A DNA stretch of 64,000 nucleotides from Turritopsis dohrnii (Eukaryota; Cnidaria; Hydrozoa; Anthoathecata; Oceaniidae), in assembly GCA_027922465.2 (NCBI GenBank), contig BQMF02000025.1, forward strand, positions 1,336,501 to 1,400,500, given 5' to 3'. The notes beneath the pieces are model-generated. The model did no database searches. It worked only from the letters and a program-made list of their open reading frames with translations, and was not told the origin of the DNA. Both the position numbers and the translations under genes were made by a program. Position 1 is the first letter of the stretch. The number at the start of each line of letters is the position of its first letter. Positions 10,691-22,852 of the stretch are shown here, one piece after another.

Positions 10691-10865
10691 TTTTGCGATA
10701 CGGGTGACGGGGTGACGCAACATTTGCGCCTAAATTTTATTTGGTACTGCGGATATGACGTTAAAATCTTTGATCGACGATATCTCTGCAACGGTTGATC
10801 GTAGCAAAACGATCCCATACATTTTTTTGATCAGTTTTTCGAGCTCTACAACATGGGTACACTTT
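10684..10865 (+). repeat. Partial copy of the 60.8-kb short Helitron family
   Basis: On the plus strand it shares order and wording with the reverse complement of 60927-61080: GATATC..GCAACGGTTGATCG, AAAATCTTTGATCGACGA, CCTAAATTTTATTTGG and GAGCTCTACAA. It lacks the GC hairpin and CTAG end, so it is truncated. Confidence 0.7.
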
Positions 10866-11399
10866 TAAGTCACAAATCCGTAATTAAAATTTTCGTCACG
10901 GGCACGTACATGGGAATGGTTGATTTGACCTAATGTTTTCGAAGTTAAGTTAGGTAAAAAGTTTTTACCTGGGATATTAGTATAATAATAAATCTTAAAA
11001 AAATATCACTTACTAGCTGCAACTTCAAAGTGTTCGTAAAAGTGAGTTTAACAGCAATATAAAAACTAAAACTAATTAAATATAAATGAAACTTGTCCGA
11101 ATAAAAAAGACAGGTGTTATATTTAAAGAAATTTCCGTCGACATCAATGCGAACAAAACATATAGAAAAAGACCAGCACAATCACGTGCACAATGCCGGT
11201 GTAGATGCGCATGATTTACACGTGATAAGCACATATTGAATGAAAATCACGCGCATATCGTGTGCTGTGCGAAGGTGACTTTATTAAAACTTTCCGTATT
11301 ACGATAGTACTCATTCATTCGTAATCTACGGTAGGTGAAACAGTAAGTAAACAGTACAAACTTTAACATTTCTTTTTTAGGTTTTGTATCATTGAAAAG
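10866..11399. other. No gene seen
   Basis: AT-rich DNA with a splice-acceptor-like tract just before the exon starting at 11400. Nothing else is recognisable. Confidence 0.5.
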
Positions 11400-12565
11400 A
11401 TGCCGAAAAGGACGTTTAGACAGATTGGAGATCTTCCGAAAAGCTTGGAAAATCAGCAAACGCTGGACCCGTGGGAAGGGTATCAAGTGATTAGAATACT
11501 AAATCGGCCGTGGGTAAGTTTTAATATGTTTTTTTAAATATTAATCAAATACATCTACATACAAATGCAACGTTTATTTGATTGAGAATTCTTTGATTCT
11601 TTGAATTTGGTTTTATATCGGTTTTCTTGTTGGTAAAGCCTATCTTTATTTCTTCGATTGTTAGTTACTATGTTTATGCGTTATACCTACTTGAAGGCAT
11701 TAATTTGTTTGAATTCATATTTTGTTTAACGAAATTATTTTCAAAACGAAACATTTTTTTTCTACATAAGCTCTTGTTAAAAATAAACATATTGGAAGCC
11801 TCACGCATGTATGATTCTTTTGTCTTTTAATAAATTGATTTGCCGGTGTTTTATGAATAGGCCCTACTTACACTAAGCATTATTTCTTAGCATGTTTACA
11901 TTAATTACAAAAAAGTTATGACCATTTTATTTTCGGACAAAATTGCATCCGAAATTTTTTACGTCCGAAACTTAAAACGTCTGAATATTTTCTGAACTTA
12001 AAAAATAAAAATAAAAACAAAAAAAAAATGTGATTGACGCCTAAAATCTGTTTTTAATGCTTTTAATGCTTAAGCTGATTGAGAATTCTTTGATTCTTTG
12101 AATTTGGTTTTATATTGGTTTTCTTGTTGGTAAAGCCTATCAATTGAAAATTCTTTATTTCTTCGATTGTTAGTTACTATGTTTATGCGTTATACCTACT
12201 TGAAGGCATTAATTTGTTTGAATTCATATGTGACGATTCGAGGGAAAATCACTACAAGCGATATAGCGCTTTATACAAAGTGCTAATAGCGCTAAAAGAA
12301 CAATGGGTTTTAGCGCTAATTTGTTCTTATTTACAAATGTAGTAACAATATTAGTGATAAATTTAGCGCTTGTAGTTTTATCATTATCACTATTATCGCT
12401 TATAAATATCGCTCTTTACGAAAAAGCGCTAAATTTTAGCAATAAGTATTTGATTTATCACTAAATTATTCGTATAATAATGTTGGTTCAATTAATTATG
12501 TGAAACGGACAGAATATCGAATGAGATGAAAGTGAAATCGTTAGTATCATTAATATCCTTTAAGG

Positions 12566-13445
12566 GCACAGATTAACGTTATTATCGTCAAAAAGTTTTG
12601 TTCAAGTCTTTTGTTTATACAATTTCACATACCATGTGTTGTTTTATGAAGTTCTCAAATAACAGTGATTTAACTACTTTTTCGCCAAATAGCAATAAAT
12701 ACAAAACAAACTCGCTTGTTTTGACATGATAAACTCTGATTCATTGTGTTATGACTGAACAGACTAGCGGACATATTTCTCGAGAAATAAAAAGTTTCCG
12801 AAACGCTTTTTATTTTATTTGTTATTCCGGCACCTTCAGCACAAATCTGAAAGCCAATTCAAAATACTGTGTTATTCGATTTGGTAATGTACTATTTTGA
12901 AACATTTACAGGTAGCACCTGCTTGTGTATTAAATTGAACTTAATTGACTGGTTCCTATATTCAGTTGGAGATTAAAGATACAGAAGTTAGTTCGAAAGC
13001 AACCACAAGTAGAAACCATCTGCGATAATTCTTTTTTCTAGATTGTTCGATTGCCATTCTATAAGCTCTTGGGAGAAAACTTTTACAATATTAAAGACAC
13101 ATTACATTAAAAGTTTTTTCGATAGCAAAACCTTGATTATTATTCTTTCGAAAAACATTTCACTTGCACTGGGTGGAGATGTACCCTTAATTAAATTGAT
13201 CACAACGTTTTTAGTGATCATTATTGACTTCTGTCACTGCATCGATAATGTCTTTAGGTTCAATATTATGATGAAGTATGAATGTAGGAAGGGAAAAATA
13301 AAAACATTTTAAGTTCGGCTTGAAGAGTTGCGAAAGTTCTCTTTTGAAATACTCACTTTCGTTTAAATAAAATAACACCTGTTTCCTTCGGCTTTTCGTG
13401 AGGTTTATGTGAAAGATTGTCTGATGGTTGTGTTGACACACACAA
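12566..13445. repeat. Repeat family A, copy 1
   Basis: Shares long stretches with 20506-20945 and, inverted, with 32215-32700. Markers are TTATTATCGTCAAAAAGTTTTG, CAAACTCGCTTG, TTCGATTTGGTAATG and AGTTGCGAAAGTTCTCTTTTG. It is preceded from 12232 by runs of GCTAATAGCGCTAA-like words. Two small ORFs over it carry no recognisable domain. Confidence 0.7.
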
Positions 13446-13887
13446 GTAAACTTACGTATAAAAAAGACGGAAAGATGAATAATATTTATGATGAATATAT
13501 TAGCAACAAATTAATTATTATTCTTGAATAATTAATTAATTATTCTTGAAAGCGCTTTTTGTGCTGCTTATATTTATCGCCTGGCTGAAATAGCATTTTG
13601 ACTGACAATAAGGCTAAACGGTATACAATATATTATAATTATAGCATGTTTAATGTGCCAACGACATGATCAGCATAACTAAGTGTCTATTAATGGTTTC
13701 GATGACGTTTCAGAATCTGTAACCTGTAATAACTATAGATTATCGATTATAGATTATAGATTATAGATTAGATTAATCTATAATTTCTATTGTTTTCTTA
13801 CCTATAATCTATAATCTATAATTTGAATGTTATTCTTTTCCCATGGACGGTCACAAATAAACATATTAGAAACCTCACGCATGTATG

Positions 13888-14133
13888 AAACTTTTGAAAA
13901 ACAAGTTCAGTGAATGGTATTCCAATCAAATTTCCAAAGCTATGAGCGCGGGAAAAAACATTTACGATATTGAAGTGAACACAAACCTAAGCATCATGTA
14001 GCCTATTCATGCGAAATGGGTAATTGGATTGTACGATCCAGAATTGATCAAGTCTGGTTTTTCAGAAGCTGGCATAAGTGAAGCTGTCGAAAGTGTTATT
14101 GAGCCAGAGGATCCATATGCCAACCTTGACTAG
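13888..14133 (+). pseudogene. DDE (pogo/Tigger-like) transposase C-terminal remnant
   Basis: The frame reads KFSEWYSNQISKAMSAG..., then HAKWVIGLYDPELIKSGFSEAGISEAVE and a terminal DPYANLD before TAG. One TAG (13999-14001) interrupts it after SIM. The W-x2-GLYD and GF..AGI pattern with an acidic end matches the C-terminal part of pogo-type DDE transposases as I know them. The catalytic region is not present. Confidence 0.5.
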
Positions 14134-15914
14134 GAACTTTTCGTAGAAAACTTTACTCGTATGTTGTAACGTTCGCTTGTTTTACCTTTTTCATGAAAGA
14201 TATTTCACTGTCTGAAATTGATCAATTGTTTACATTTTTGTCCCAAATTTTGTCCGAAATTCATCCGAAATCCTAAAAAATCGTCCGAACTTTTTAATTC
14301 GAAAATTTAATGTCCGAAATAAAATGGTCCGAACTTTTTTGTAATTAATGTATCTTTTATGCCTGTTTTCCACTGATCGGATAGTTAATAAAACTCTCAA
14401 AGAACATTTTAGTAACATTTTATAATTTAAATACGTTTGATGCTACCATTTTGCACTCTTGTTATTAATTATGTACCTTGATAAATTACAGCTCAATCTT
14501 AAGTTGGTCTATCTCAATTTAGATTGACATCGATGCAACAAAGGATGCAGTGAAAGATCGAAAGACATCCGAAAGAGAAAGAATGGATCAGTACTTTATC
14601 AACAACGATCTGGTTGATAAATATGTATCCTGCCCCAGTAAGTAAACGGTTTTGTTGATTACTTTGATTGTTTTCATATGGCTGATTAAAGGGTGTTTAC
14701 ACAGCATGTACGGAAAGGAAATATGTTACAAAAAGTTGTCATTGTGGAGGTGACAAATGTGTGGTTCCAGTAAAAACAGACTATACAAACATACTAGACT
14801 TTACAGAGGAGGACCAGGACATCCTTGCCATATGTGGGGCGGTTGTTGGTGACAGAGAACGACGAGCCATGGCTATAGAAGCAGGACAAAACCCTTCACG
14901 TTGTACGTCAAGTGTCCGTTAGTAGAGGAACTCTACTAATTGGAAATGTAACAGACAGCGAGAGACAAGTGAGAGGCGAAAGTTTCATGAACTGATGCAG
15001 TGTGCTGAATACAAAGGTCATTATGACAAGGCGTTGTATTTACTTTGTCTTGGTAAGACGAACATACCTTATTTTGAGGTAAGTTCCATCAACTATGACA
15101 TTCTACTGCTTTCACTTTCTCTTGCTAACAACAACGTTCTTTATTTTCAGGTTTTCCAAATGACGAGCGTGGAAATGGCGATCTGACCTCTGTTATATGT
15201 GAACCCAGAATTTTGTGAAAGCAACATCATAGACAGCAACGATCGCAGATCTGCAAAAACTGTATCCAACATCAAGTGTCTCTCGTCTATTGTCAGTTTT
15301 GGCCAGAATTATAACTTGTTGACAGATGGTTGTTCAAGGCAGTGTGTCAGCCATTGAAGTTAGTAAGCGGCACAAGTGTTCACCACAACAGTCGCTTGAA
15401 AACAAGATCTTTTTTGCGTCAAAGTGGACATGCGATCATCTTTTCCTGGTTGACGCTGCAAGACAATTTAGCTATCCTACCCTATTCATAACACTGAGCA
15501 TTGGAGAGTGGAATCTTCCGAAATGCAAATGGGTGCGGCGCCGAGCAGAAAAAACGTCTGATAACTTCCAAAATATACCATATCAGGCCTTGACATAAAG
15601 AAATCTCTCCCGCGCGACTAATCATGCGCCTAAATTGGCAACAACTAATTGGCCTGCACGATTCCAAATTTCGTAACAAGTGATGGAATTTTACTTATTG
15701 AAGTCAGGGGACGATTTAACCAGTGAACCTCAAACACTGGAGGCATTGCAGCCCTTATCTTCGACTTCAGTGCATATCAATGCTTTCTTTTTTAACTACG
15801 AGTTCTTCATGTTTTATTGATGTAACACATATATATATATTATTAGATCAATCTAAATTACATTAGATATTGACCGGTCGAAACCTAACTGGCCGACCAA
15901 ATACAAATTTGTTC

Positions 15915-18900
15915 TTAATAGAGTCGTGAGAGGGCGTTACGGTGCAATGCTTCCGGTGTGATGCATTCATTTATGATGACTGTGTTGTAAAGTGTTATTT
16001 GTCGACCTTGTTTCGTTCTTTTGTTGTTGTTAAAGAGCAATCTTTTTGAAATGCTGGTGTCTGGTTTACGAATGGTGTGTGCAACATAGTTTCGCTGTTG
16101 TCTTTGTATGTGTTGAATGATACTTTCTGTTTTGCATTTTTGTAGGAGATCTTCATTCGTAAGTTCGTAACTGAACGATCCTTCTTTTCTGCGATATCCG
16201 CCTCTCACCATTTTTCTGATCATTGTATTGTACGTTGCGTTGATGTGGTTTACTTGTCGTTTTGTAAGGTTCCATGTTTGACAGCCATATGTCAAGCGAC
16301 TACGTACAAGGACATTAAGAAGCTGCACACGAGTACTCAACATGATTTTCCGATTTAAAAGTTTCTGTCCAAGTTCGTAGAATTTGTTTAATGCGGAATC
16401 AACGCGAAGTTCGATTTCGGTATTCCCAGTCAATGGCTCGTCGAATTTTATTTGGCAGCCAAGATATTTGAAAACTGATACATTATCTATTGAGATATCA
16501 TTTATGGAAAGGATTGAAGATGGATAGTTCGAATTCAGGTATTGATGATTAAGAATCATTGATTTTGTTTTTGGTATGTTCAACTCGAGGTGAAATCTGC
16601 TTAGCGTTTCTGATAGAATGTTAAGACCACGTTGCATGTTTTTGGGGTCCTCGTAGACAAGCGCTATATCATCTGCATAGCCAATCCAATCGATTACGTG
16701 CATACCAGACGAGATTCGGTTACGTGTTGTTGCTGTATGTGGAATATGGTAGTCGAGGTATAAATGCTTGATTTCTTTTGTCTTACATTCTTCTTCAAAT
16801 ATACGCATGACATAGTCCATATAAAGATTATATAGTATAGGGGATTCGGGGCCACCTTGTCTCACTCCCAGAATTAATTCAAATACGTCGTTTGGTGATT
16901 GTATCAGAGCGGTTGTTGTGTATGAATAAAGTGATTCCAATAGTTGAATCAATTTGTTGTTTGCGCTAGGGTGAAATCGTTGGTAGATAGACTTGAACAT
17001 CCAGTTCCTTTCGATGTGATCAAATGCCGCTGTAAGATCAATGAAGAGGACATATATTGGCTTTTTCATTTTATCAGTTATTTGATGTATCCGTTTTGCA
17101 ATAAATATTCCATCAGAAGTTCCTCTTCCTGTTCTAAAACCTTGTTGCTGGTCTAGAAGTTGTTTTTCGTACCAATTTGTTAGACGATTTATTATGACTA
17201 TAACGATTATTTTGCAGAGGGATGATCCTATTTGTATAGCTCTGTATGCTTTAGGGTCTGTGTAACTGCCTTTCGATGCACCTTTCCATATTGTTACTAA
17301 ATTCGAGTGGGTCCAATTTTTAGGTATCATGTTGGTTTTCCATATCGTTTCGTATAAACTAATCATCTCTAGTTGGAATTCAGGACACTTCATGGCACTT
17401 TTTATGTATTCCATAGGGATGTCGTTGGCTGCTTTTCCATTTTTCATTTTTGCGACAGTGTTAACTAGTTCTTCTGCATCCGGAGGGGTGGTTTTGATGT
17501 CGAGGTCACTCAAGTTTTGTAGCTCCTTTATGAAATTTGGTGCTTCTGTCAATTCAGGTGGATCGTCTGTTGTTGCTCTATTATTAAAGTGTTTCATAAA
17601 ATAGATCTTCAGGTTGTTTGGATCACATTGTGTTTTCTTATCTATGTTCTTAAATGTAGACATGTCAGATTTCATGCAACGAAATAGCTCAGCAACTTCT
17701 CTTTTACACGAATGCTCATTGATTTCATTTGCTTCTTTTTGCATTTGCACGTTTCTTAGATCATTTACACGCTTCTTTATTGCTTTGCTGAGTATTCTAT
17801 ATCGGTCTGTTTGTTTTTCAGTTTTTTGTCTTTGATGTAAAATTCTATTAAGCTCTTCGTCATCTTTCCAAATTTCTGAACATAACTTTTTCTTCTTAGC
17901 TGGCGGCAGTACACGCTGTGCTGCTGACTTTAATATTCCAGTAATTCTCATCGATTGTCGGTTTGGTGATAACATTTCTTGATTGGATGTTTTTAATTTT
18001 TTTATGATAAGATCTTGAAATTGCTTTTGTATATGGCTGTCTTGTAGTAGTTTGATGTTCAATACTTTCTTTGACTGTGTATACTTTGGTTTCCACCTTA
18101 CCCTCCGTGTCATGGGTGTAAGAAGAGAGGTTTGTAACAGGCAGTGATCACTATCAAAATCAAGATCAGGTCTAGCAAAGCAGTCTGTCACGTATTCTTG
18201 TACGTACTGTTCGGTTATGACATAGTCATTTATCCTCTTAGTTCTCTTGTCCGGGCTATACCATGTGTATCGATTCTCTTTTGGATAGTCGAAAAATGTG
18301 GAAGAAATACATAATTTCTTGTTTCTGCAAAAAGATTTTAGTCTGGTGCCATTGTCATTGCAATCTTCATCTTCAACTATATTCAGTCCATTGAAGTGGC
18401 ATTTTTTAAATGCAAGTGATGTTTTTGCGTTAAAATCTCCAGCGATGATTAATTTCTGATGTTTCTCTTGTTTCTGGCATGCATTTTTTAGTGATCTATA
18501 GAACATATCTTTTTTGTTCTCGCTGCTGTCTGAGTTTGTTGGAGCATACACGTTTATTACTCTTATATTGAAACCATATAACCTTAAGTTAACGGTCATA
18601 ATTCGTGAGTCTTGAGTGTCAAAGTCCTTTATAATGATGTTAGGGTCTGACTTGATTAGGAAGGCGACACCAGCTTCTCTTTTCTTCTTTTTACCACACC
18701 AGTGAAATTCGAATTCTTCACCAGTATTAAGTTGTATAAGTTTTTTACCAGAGTTAAGGAATTTCACTTCTTGCAGGCAACAAAAGGTTAAACCAGCTTT
18801 CGCTACTTCCTTTGCAATCATATATATTTTGGCACCTCGATCACTCTCTTTTCCTGATCTAATATTGATTGTTCCGAAGGACCAGCTATGAAAAAATTTA

Positions 18901-19145
18901 TTTTGTGTGATTTTGTTGTTTTTGTGCATTTCTTTTTTTATTTCGTTTTGATTTTCCTGTTTTTTTGACGTTTTTATTTGTGTAATACTTTCGTGTTCAT
19001 TATGTTTTGAATTTATTGTTGGTCTTCCCTGTTTTTCTTCGTCACTTTGACAAGTCTTAGACCGTTTTTTGGGGTTCCTCGTACTTTCCAGTCGTTTGTT
19101 TTTTCTTTCTTGTTCTTTTCGTCTGCCCTTTTTATCCACTGCCTA
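15915..19145 (-). CDS. LINE ORF2: APE endonuclease and reverse transcriptase
   Basis: The endonuclease occupies about residues 85-330 of the open frame, with INIRSG, LQEVKF, NVYAPTN, AGDFNAK and the terminal DSDHCLL. The RT follows with NGKAANDIPMEY, QQGFRTGRGTSDG, FIDLTAAFDHIE, VRQGGPESP and YADDIALV, all key Asp residues being present. The frame opens just after a TAG and overlaps ORF1 by about 130 bases in another frame; the only early start is GTG at 19139, and the first ATG is at 18929, past the ORF1 stop but before the endonuclease. So ORF2 may be made by frameshifting, by reinitiation, or from the 18929 ATG. Confidence 0.9.
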
Positions 19146-20143
19146 ATGAGATCTCGCTCTTCGATTGTATAATCATCTCGAACACTTATGACTCTGTATT
19201 GGTCTTCGGCATTTTTTAAGTTGACGAGTCTGGACATGACTTGATCTTTATCATCAGTTGAATTCATTGTCAGTTTAACAGGCCTGTTTTTTCCGTCGGA
19301 TTCATTTCCAATTCGACTTATTTTCATTGGTTTAACCTTTGTTCCAAGTATTTGAAATAAGGATGCGATAAACTTATCGTCGTATTCTTCATTTTCTTTT
19401 CCAGGTTCTTTCTTTTCTGTTATGCCGTGTATAATTATATTCTTTTCTCTCTTTGCCCGTTCAGTTTCTTGTACTAATTCCTTATTGACTGACTCTCTGA
19501 TTGCATTTTCTATGGTTTCTTTATTTAGGTTTTTTCTTATTGTGTCCGCAAATGATACTTTCATCACTGCTTGATCGCTCTTGTGTTTTTCATCAATCTT
19601 TTGTTCCACAATATTTGTGATTTTATGCTCCATTTCGTTGAATCGAGTTTCCATCATGGTTTTTATATTTTCCAGTAGATTTGCATGGTCGGGTTTCAGA
19701 TCACTTTCTTCATTCATTTCCTCATTTTGCTGATTTCGTTTTCTTTTCTTTGTCGGATTGTTAACATCTTCGTTTTCATACTTCTTCACAATCTCTCTTA
19801 GTTTCTTCACTTCATCTTCAAGAGATTTTGTAAGTTTCCTTTGGTTTTCCAATTCTATTTGTAGGGCTTCGTTGTTAGAAGGGTTTCCTGGGATAATTTC
19901 ACGGAGATCACTTTGTATTTCGACGCAATTAATGCAAATATACTTTCGGTAGTTACTCCCGAAGTGAACATACTGTTGCAGTTGGTATAAAGGTAAAAGT
20001 GTACATTGGTAGTGCACCTTTCGTTTACATTTGTGGCAGTGAAGACTTTGTCGTTCCAAGTTGTTTGTACATGCAGTTATAGTACATTTGCGTTCTCCTT
20101 CATCGTTTATAATGATTTTAGAGGGGTCCACATCGTCGCCCAT
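19013..20143 (-). CDS. LINE ORF1: PHD-like zinc finger, coiled coil, RRM-like domain
   Basis: 376 residues from ATG at 20143. Residues about 18-78 hold a C4HC3-like cluster (CTITAC, HCHKC, HYQC, CINC) of PHD type. A charged coiled coil with a KKRKRN basic patch follows (about 85-170). The C-terminal part starting KREKNIIIHGI is RRM-like, as in the nucleic-acid chaperone ORF1 proteins of several LINE clades. It overlaps the ORF2 open frame at its 3' end. Confidence 0.85.
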   Translation of the reverse strand: MGDDVDPSKIIINDEGERKCTITACTNNLERQSLHCHKCKRKVHYQCTLLPLYQLQQYVHFGSNYRKYICINCVEIQSDLREIIPGNPSNNEALQIELENQRKLTKSLEDEVKKLREIVKKYENEDVNNPTKKRKRNQQNEEMNEESDLKPDHANLLENIKTMMETRFNEMEHKITNIVEQKIDEKHKSDQAVMKVSFADTIRKNLNKETIENAIRESVNKELVQETERAKREKNIIIHGITEKKEPGKENEEYDDKFIASLFQILGTKVKPMKISRIGNESDGKNRPVKLTMNSTDDKDQVMSRLVNLKNAEDQYRVISVRDDYTIEERDLIRQWIKRADEKNKKEKTNDWKVRGTPKNGLRLVKVTKKNREDQQ

Positions 20144-20505
20144 TATAGCGTATCCTTTTATGTTGTTTTTCTTTTTAGCTGTAATTATTGAGTAATGTTC
20201 TTTGGATGTAAGGAAAATTGATGTTGTTGTTCTTCAAGAACGTCTGATCTTGGTGACGTCAAATTATTCACGGATTATTCACATGAAAATTCAATTAACA
20301 AAATACATCTTTCTTAGTTAACGGAAAACAACTGTGTATAACTATATATATATATTATATATATGTGACGTTCCAGGGGATTTTGATAACAAACGACATT
20401 AACGTAATATCGTTAATATCGCTAATGGAACTACAGAGTAAGGTTATTATCATTAATATCGCTAATATCGTTAATGTCGTTTATATGGTAAGAGCACAGA
20501 TTTCC

Positions 20506-20945
20506 GTTATTATCGTCAAAAAGTTTTGTTCAAGACGTTTGTTTATACATTTCACATATGTGTGTCGTTTTATGAAGTTCTAAAATAACCGTGATTTAAT
20601 TATTATTTCACCAAATAGCAATCAATTCATAACAAACTCGCTTGTTCATCACAAGATAAACTCTGATTTATTCAATTATGACACGCAGACATATATTTTT
20701 CTAGAAATAACAAAGCACTTTTTTCCATTTGTTATTCTTGTACCTTCGGCACAAATCTGAAAAGCCACTTTAAAATACCCTGTCATTCGATTTGGTAATG
20801 ACATTTTAACGTCGGCTTGACGAGTTGCAAAAGTTCTCTTTTGAAATACTCACCTTCGTTTGAATATAATATTACCTGTTTCTTTCAGTTTGTTATGAAG
20901 TTTATGTGAAAGGTTGTCTGAAAGTTGTGTTTACACAGGGCTCTA
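20506..20945. repeat. Repeat family A, copy 2
   Basis: Homologous to 12566-13445 but lacking the middle part of that copy: it passes from TTCGATTTGGTAATG directly to ACGTCGGCTTGACGAGTTGC. The preceding run from 20363 starts TGTGACGTTCC, like TGTGACGATTC at 12230, and is filled with AATATCGCTAAT words. Confidence 0.7.
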
Positions 20946-21224
20946 AAACTTTACTTGAGGGTAATTCTAAAAGTTGAATTTCTTACGCCGTAATCAAGTG
21001 AAAGAAAGATTAATATACACGAAATGGTTTCCTTGTCACAAATAAAATGAATGTTTAATATTAATGTTATTATCGTTAATATCAAAAATATAGTTATTTT
21101 TTTACTATAATTTCGTAATTATAGTCTATATAATATATATAACGATAATAGCGATAATAACGATAATAAGTGCAACAACCATGATAAAAATCATGAACAC
21201 CATGAATTTGACCACTTGGTATAA
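20946..21224. other. Simple-sequence-rich spacer
   Basis: Contains AT-rich DNA and ATTATCGTTAATATC / GATAATAACGATAATA runs at 21060-21165. No gene is seen. Confidence 0.5.
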
Positions 21225-21464
21225 GATGACAGTGTTTTAGACATTGCGATAAGGAACAACTCTGACTGGCTCCACTATCCTTTTGATCCAGCAGACAATG
21301 CCTGCAGGAGGTTTTCTGCGTACATCATGTGGTTTTGGGGTCATTTGGGTAGTGGAAATGGGAAGGTTATCCCCTTGTGCATTGTCAACTGTATTCGATC
21401 AAAGTTCCCTGATCCTAGTGGATTCTACAAAGGATACAGAGACAAATATGAAGACCTTAGATGA
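21225..21464 (+). pseudogene. P2X7-like intracellular-domain fragment
   Basis: The frame reads NACRRFSAYIMWFWGHLG, then KVIPLCIVNCIRSKFPDP, then GFYKGYRD before a TGA. The pattern R..AY..F..W..G.LG...R..IP.C+...IR..FP....Y.G+ is that of the zinc-binding C-terminal domain of P2X7 receptors and many cnidarian proteins that contain it. It has an in-frame TAA just upstream (21222-21224) and no partner exons, so it is treated as a fragment. Confidence 0.65.
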
Positions 21465-22475
21465 TAAAATAAAATATTATATGATATATCTCATAAATTT
21501 GCTTTAAGGGAATGAATTTTTGCAAATGATTCTTCAGCTGAAAAATTTAGAATTTTCAAATAAGAAAAATTATTTGTGAAGAAATGTTCTTGCCAAAACT
21601 AATTCTCTAGCTAATGTTTTGTGCTAGTTTCAAATCTGTGCTAATTTCATCTTTGCTCTCTTAACGTGACGTTCCATAAGTTCGTGTTGTGGAGGAGCAG
21701 GTTGAGCAGCAATATTCTTAGATAACATTTCTGTGATCTGTCTTCCTGTGCCAGGTCGGTTCCCTCTATTTAAATCCATATGTCTACGCCATAATATCTT
21801 TGAAAGGAGACCTAGGAAATAATCATGTTCCTTAAAGGTTAAATAATTAAGATTCATAAACTGAAACAACCTTAGAATCCTCTTCACAAACGTATACCAG
21901 ATAGTAGACCTCGATTGCCTTTTGAAAGGCACTTGATGTAAAGTCTATGTTGATAAGAATAAGTTTTGTTAATTCTCATGATCACTATTTTTCCCATTTT
22001 TTTGCTTTCGTCATAATTTTCTACTAGTGAAACAAATTTTGATGAATTTTTTTGGAGCAATTTTAATTAGGAGTCAGCAAAAAAAAAAAAAAAAAAATGA
22101 AAAATTGAATAGTATGAAATTTCAAAAATGATTGTGTCAACACAAGGATATGGATTTATAACATTCTTACTTTTTATGTAAGTATATTGTTTGGGCTCAG
22201 GGACAGGTGAAAAGAACCATTCTTTTGTCCTTTTACCATATTTTCGTACCCAAACAGGTGTACCATCTTTCTTCTTTAATTGAGGCCTTCCAAGATGGCT
22301 ATTGTAGTCAATGAAACCCAGTTGATGTCGTGTTATGTATGCATCATGTTTATATCCTATTCGCTAAGATTTGAATAATGTGATTTTATTTGGAAGAAAC
22401 ATTGTGGATTTCTTTACTTTATACTTTAATTTATGCCAACAATGTAATTATTGTTTTTGTATAGTTTAGGCTATA

Positions 22476-22501
22476 TTTCGATTATTAATAATCATCTTCA
22501 G
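22476..22501 (-). other. Hammerhead-like core, Penelope terminal segment
   Basis: Minus strand: CTGAAGA, one U, a GATTA/TAATC hairpin, then GAAA. This matches the CUGANGA-stem II-GAAA core of the hammerhead motifs described from Penelope-like elements. Stems I and III were not confirmed by eye. Confidence 0.5.
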
Positions 22502-22600
22502 CTAAAAACAAAGATAAAATATAGGTAAAACCGATAAAATAAAATATATACATATAAACACACTGTACACACAATAAATGAGTCATGAGCAAATGTAATA

Positions 22601-22852
22601 CTAAAATTTTATAGTTAGTTGACGAGATCTAAATTCGTCTTTTGTGTTTAAGCTAGGCTTTAATGATCTAATAAAAAGTGCTTTTAATGTTAAAAGATGA
22701 GTGATTGACCGTGAAATTGTCATTATTTCGATATTTTCCAACTTCAGCTCTGTATCACATGATTTAAAATGAATTCCCACTGGACTCGACTTTTCATGCT
22801 CTTTAAATCGGGTGATTAGATGTCGGCTAGTCTGGCCGACATAGATCTCGTC
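22601..22852 (-). pseudogene. GIY-YIG endonuclease C-terminal fragment, unit 1
   Basis: The frame reads YVGQTSRHLITRFKEH, KSSPVGIHF, then LTLKALFIRSLKPSLN before a TAG. YVGQT.R.L..R..EH and the E/K-AL-I....P.LN ending are the hallmarks of the endonuclease that follows the reverse transcriptase in Penelope-like elements. The catalytic N-terminal GIY is missing through 5' truncation. Confidence 0.85.

Larger units (their letters stand above)
11898..14351. mobile_element. 2.45-kb TIR element in the intron
   Basis: The ends are inverted repeats of about 40 bp: ACATTAATTACAAAAAAGTT at 11898 and its complement ending at 14351, with further GTCCGAAA words inside both ends. A copy of the flanking DNA without the element lies inverted near 33.0-33.2 kb, where TATCTTTTATGCCTGTTTTCC-type flank joins the TTACAC-type left flank directly. 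It contains a DDE transposase tail and repeat family A. The exact target duplication is ambiguous because the ends are AT-rich. Confidence 0.7.
11400..15600 (+). pseudogene. Unrecognised spliced gene, decayed
   Basis: Exon 1 starts at ATG 11400 (MPKRTFRQIGDLP) and ends at 11513 with GTAAGT. Exon 2 is 14523-14637. Exon 3 starts at 14705 and continues the phase, producing a cysteine cluster SCPTC...KSCHCGGDKC. The frame then breaks near 14910. Further coding-like pieces follow: ELMQCAEYKGHYDKALYLLC (to 15052) spliced in phase to GFPNDERGNGDL (from 15153), and TLFITLSIGEWNLPKCKW near 15470-15530. The ITLS..EW..P motif recalls the N-terminal domain of Helitron-type proteins, but this is weak. Conserved splice phases show it was once coding; the breaks suggest it no longer is. 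Confidence 0.45.
15830..20165 (-). mobile_element. Near-intact two-ORF LINE with APE-type endonuclease
   Basis: Both ORFs are open over their full length with no stop. The 3' untranslated region is short (about 80-90 bases after the stop) and ends in a TATATA repeat near 15825-15845; a second TATATA run lies upstream of ORF1 near 20342-20362, which hides any target duplication. Short 3' UTRs with simple-repeat tails occur in RTE/CR1-type elements. The clade is left open. The absence of lesions suggests a young copy. Confidence 0.85.

Noticed and set aside
15824..20365. Target duplication of the two-ORF LINE
   Set aside because: Both flanks are TATATA runs, so a match there has no weight.
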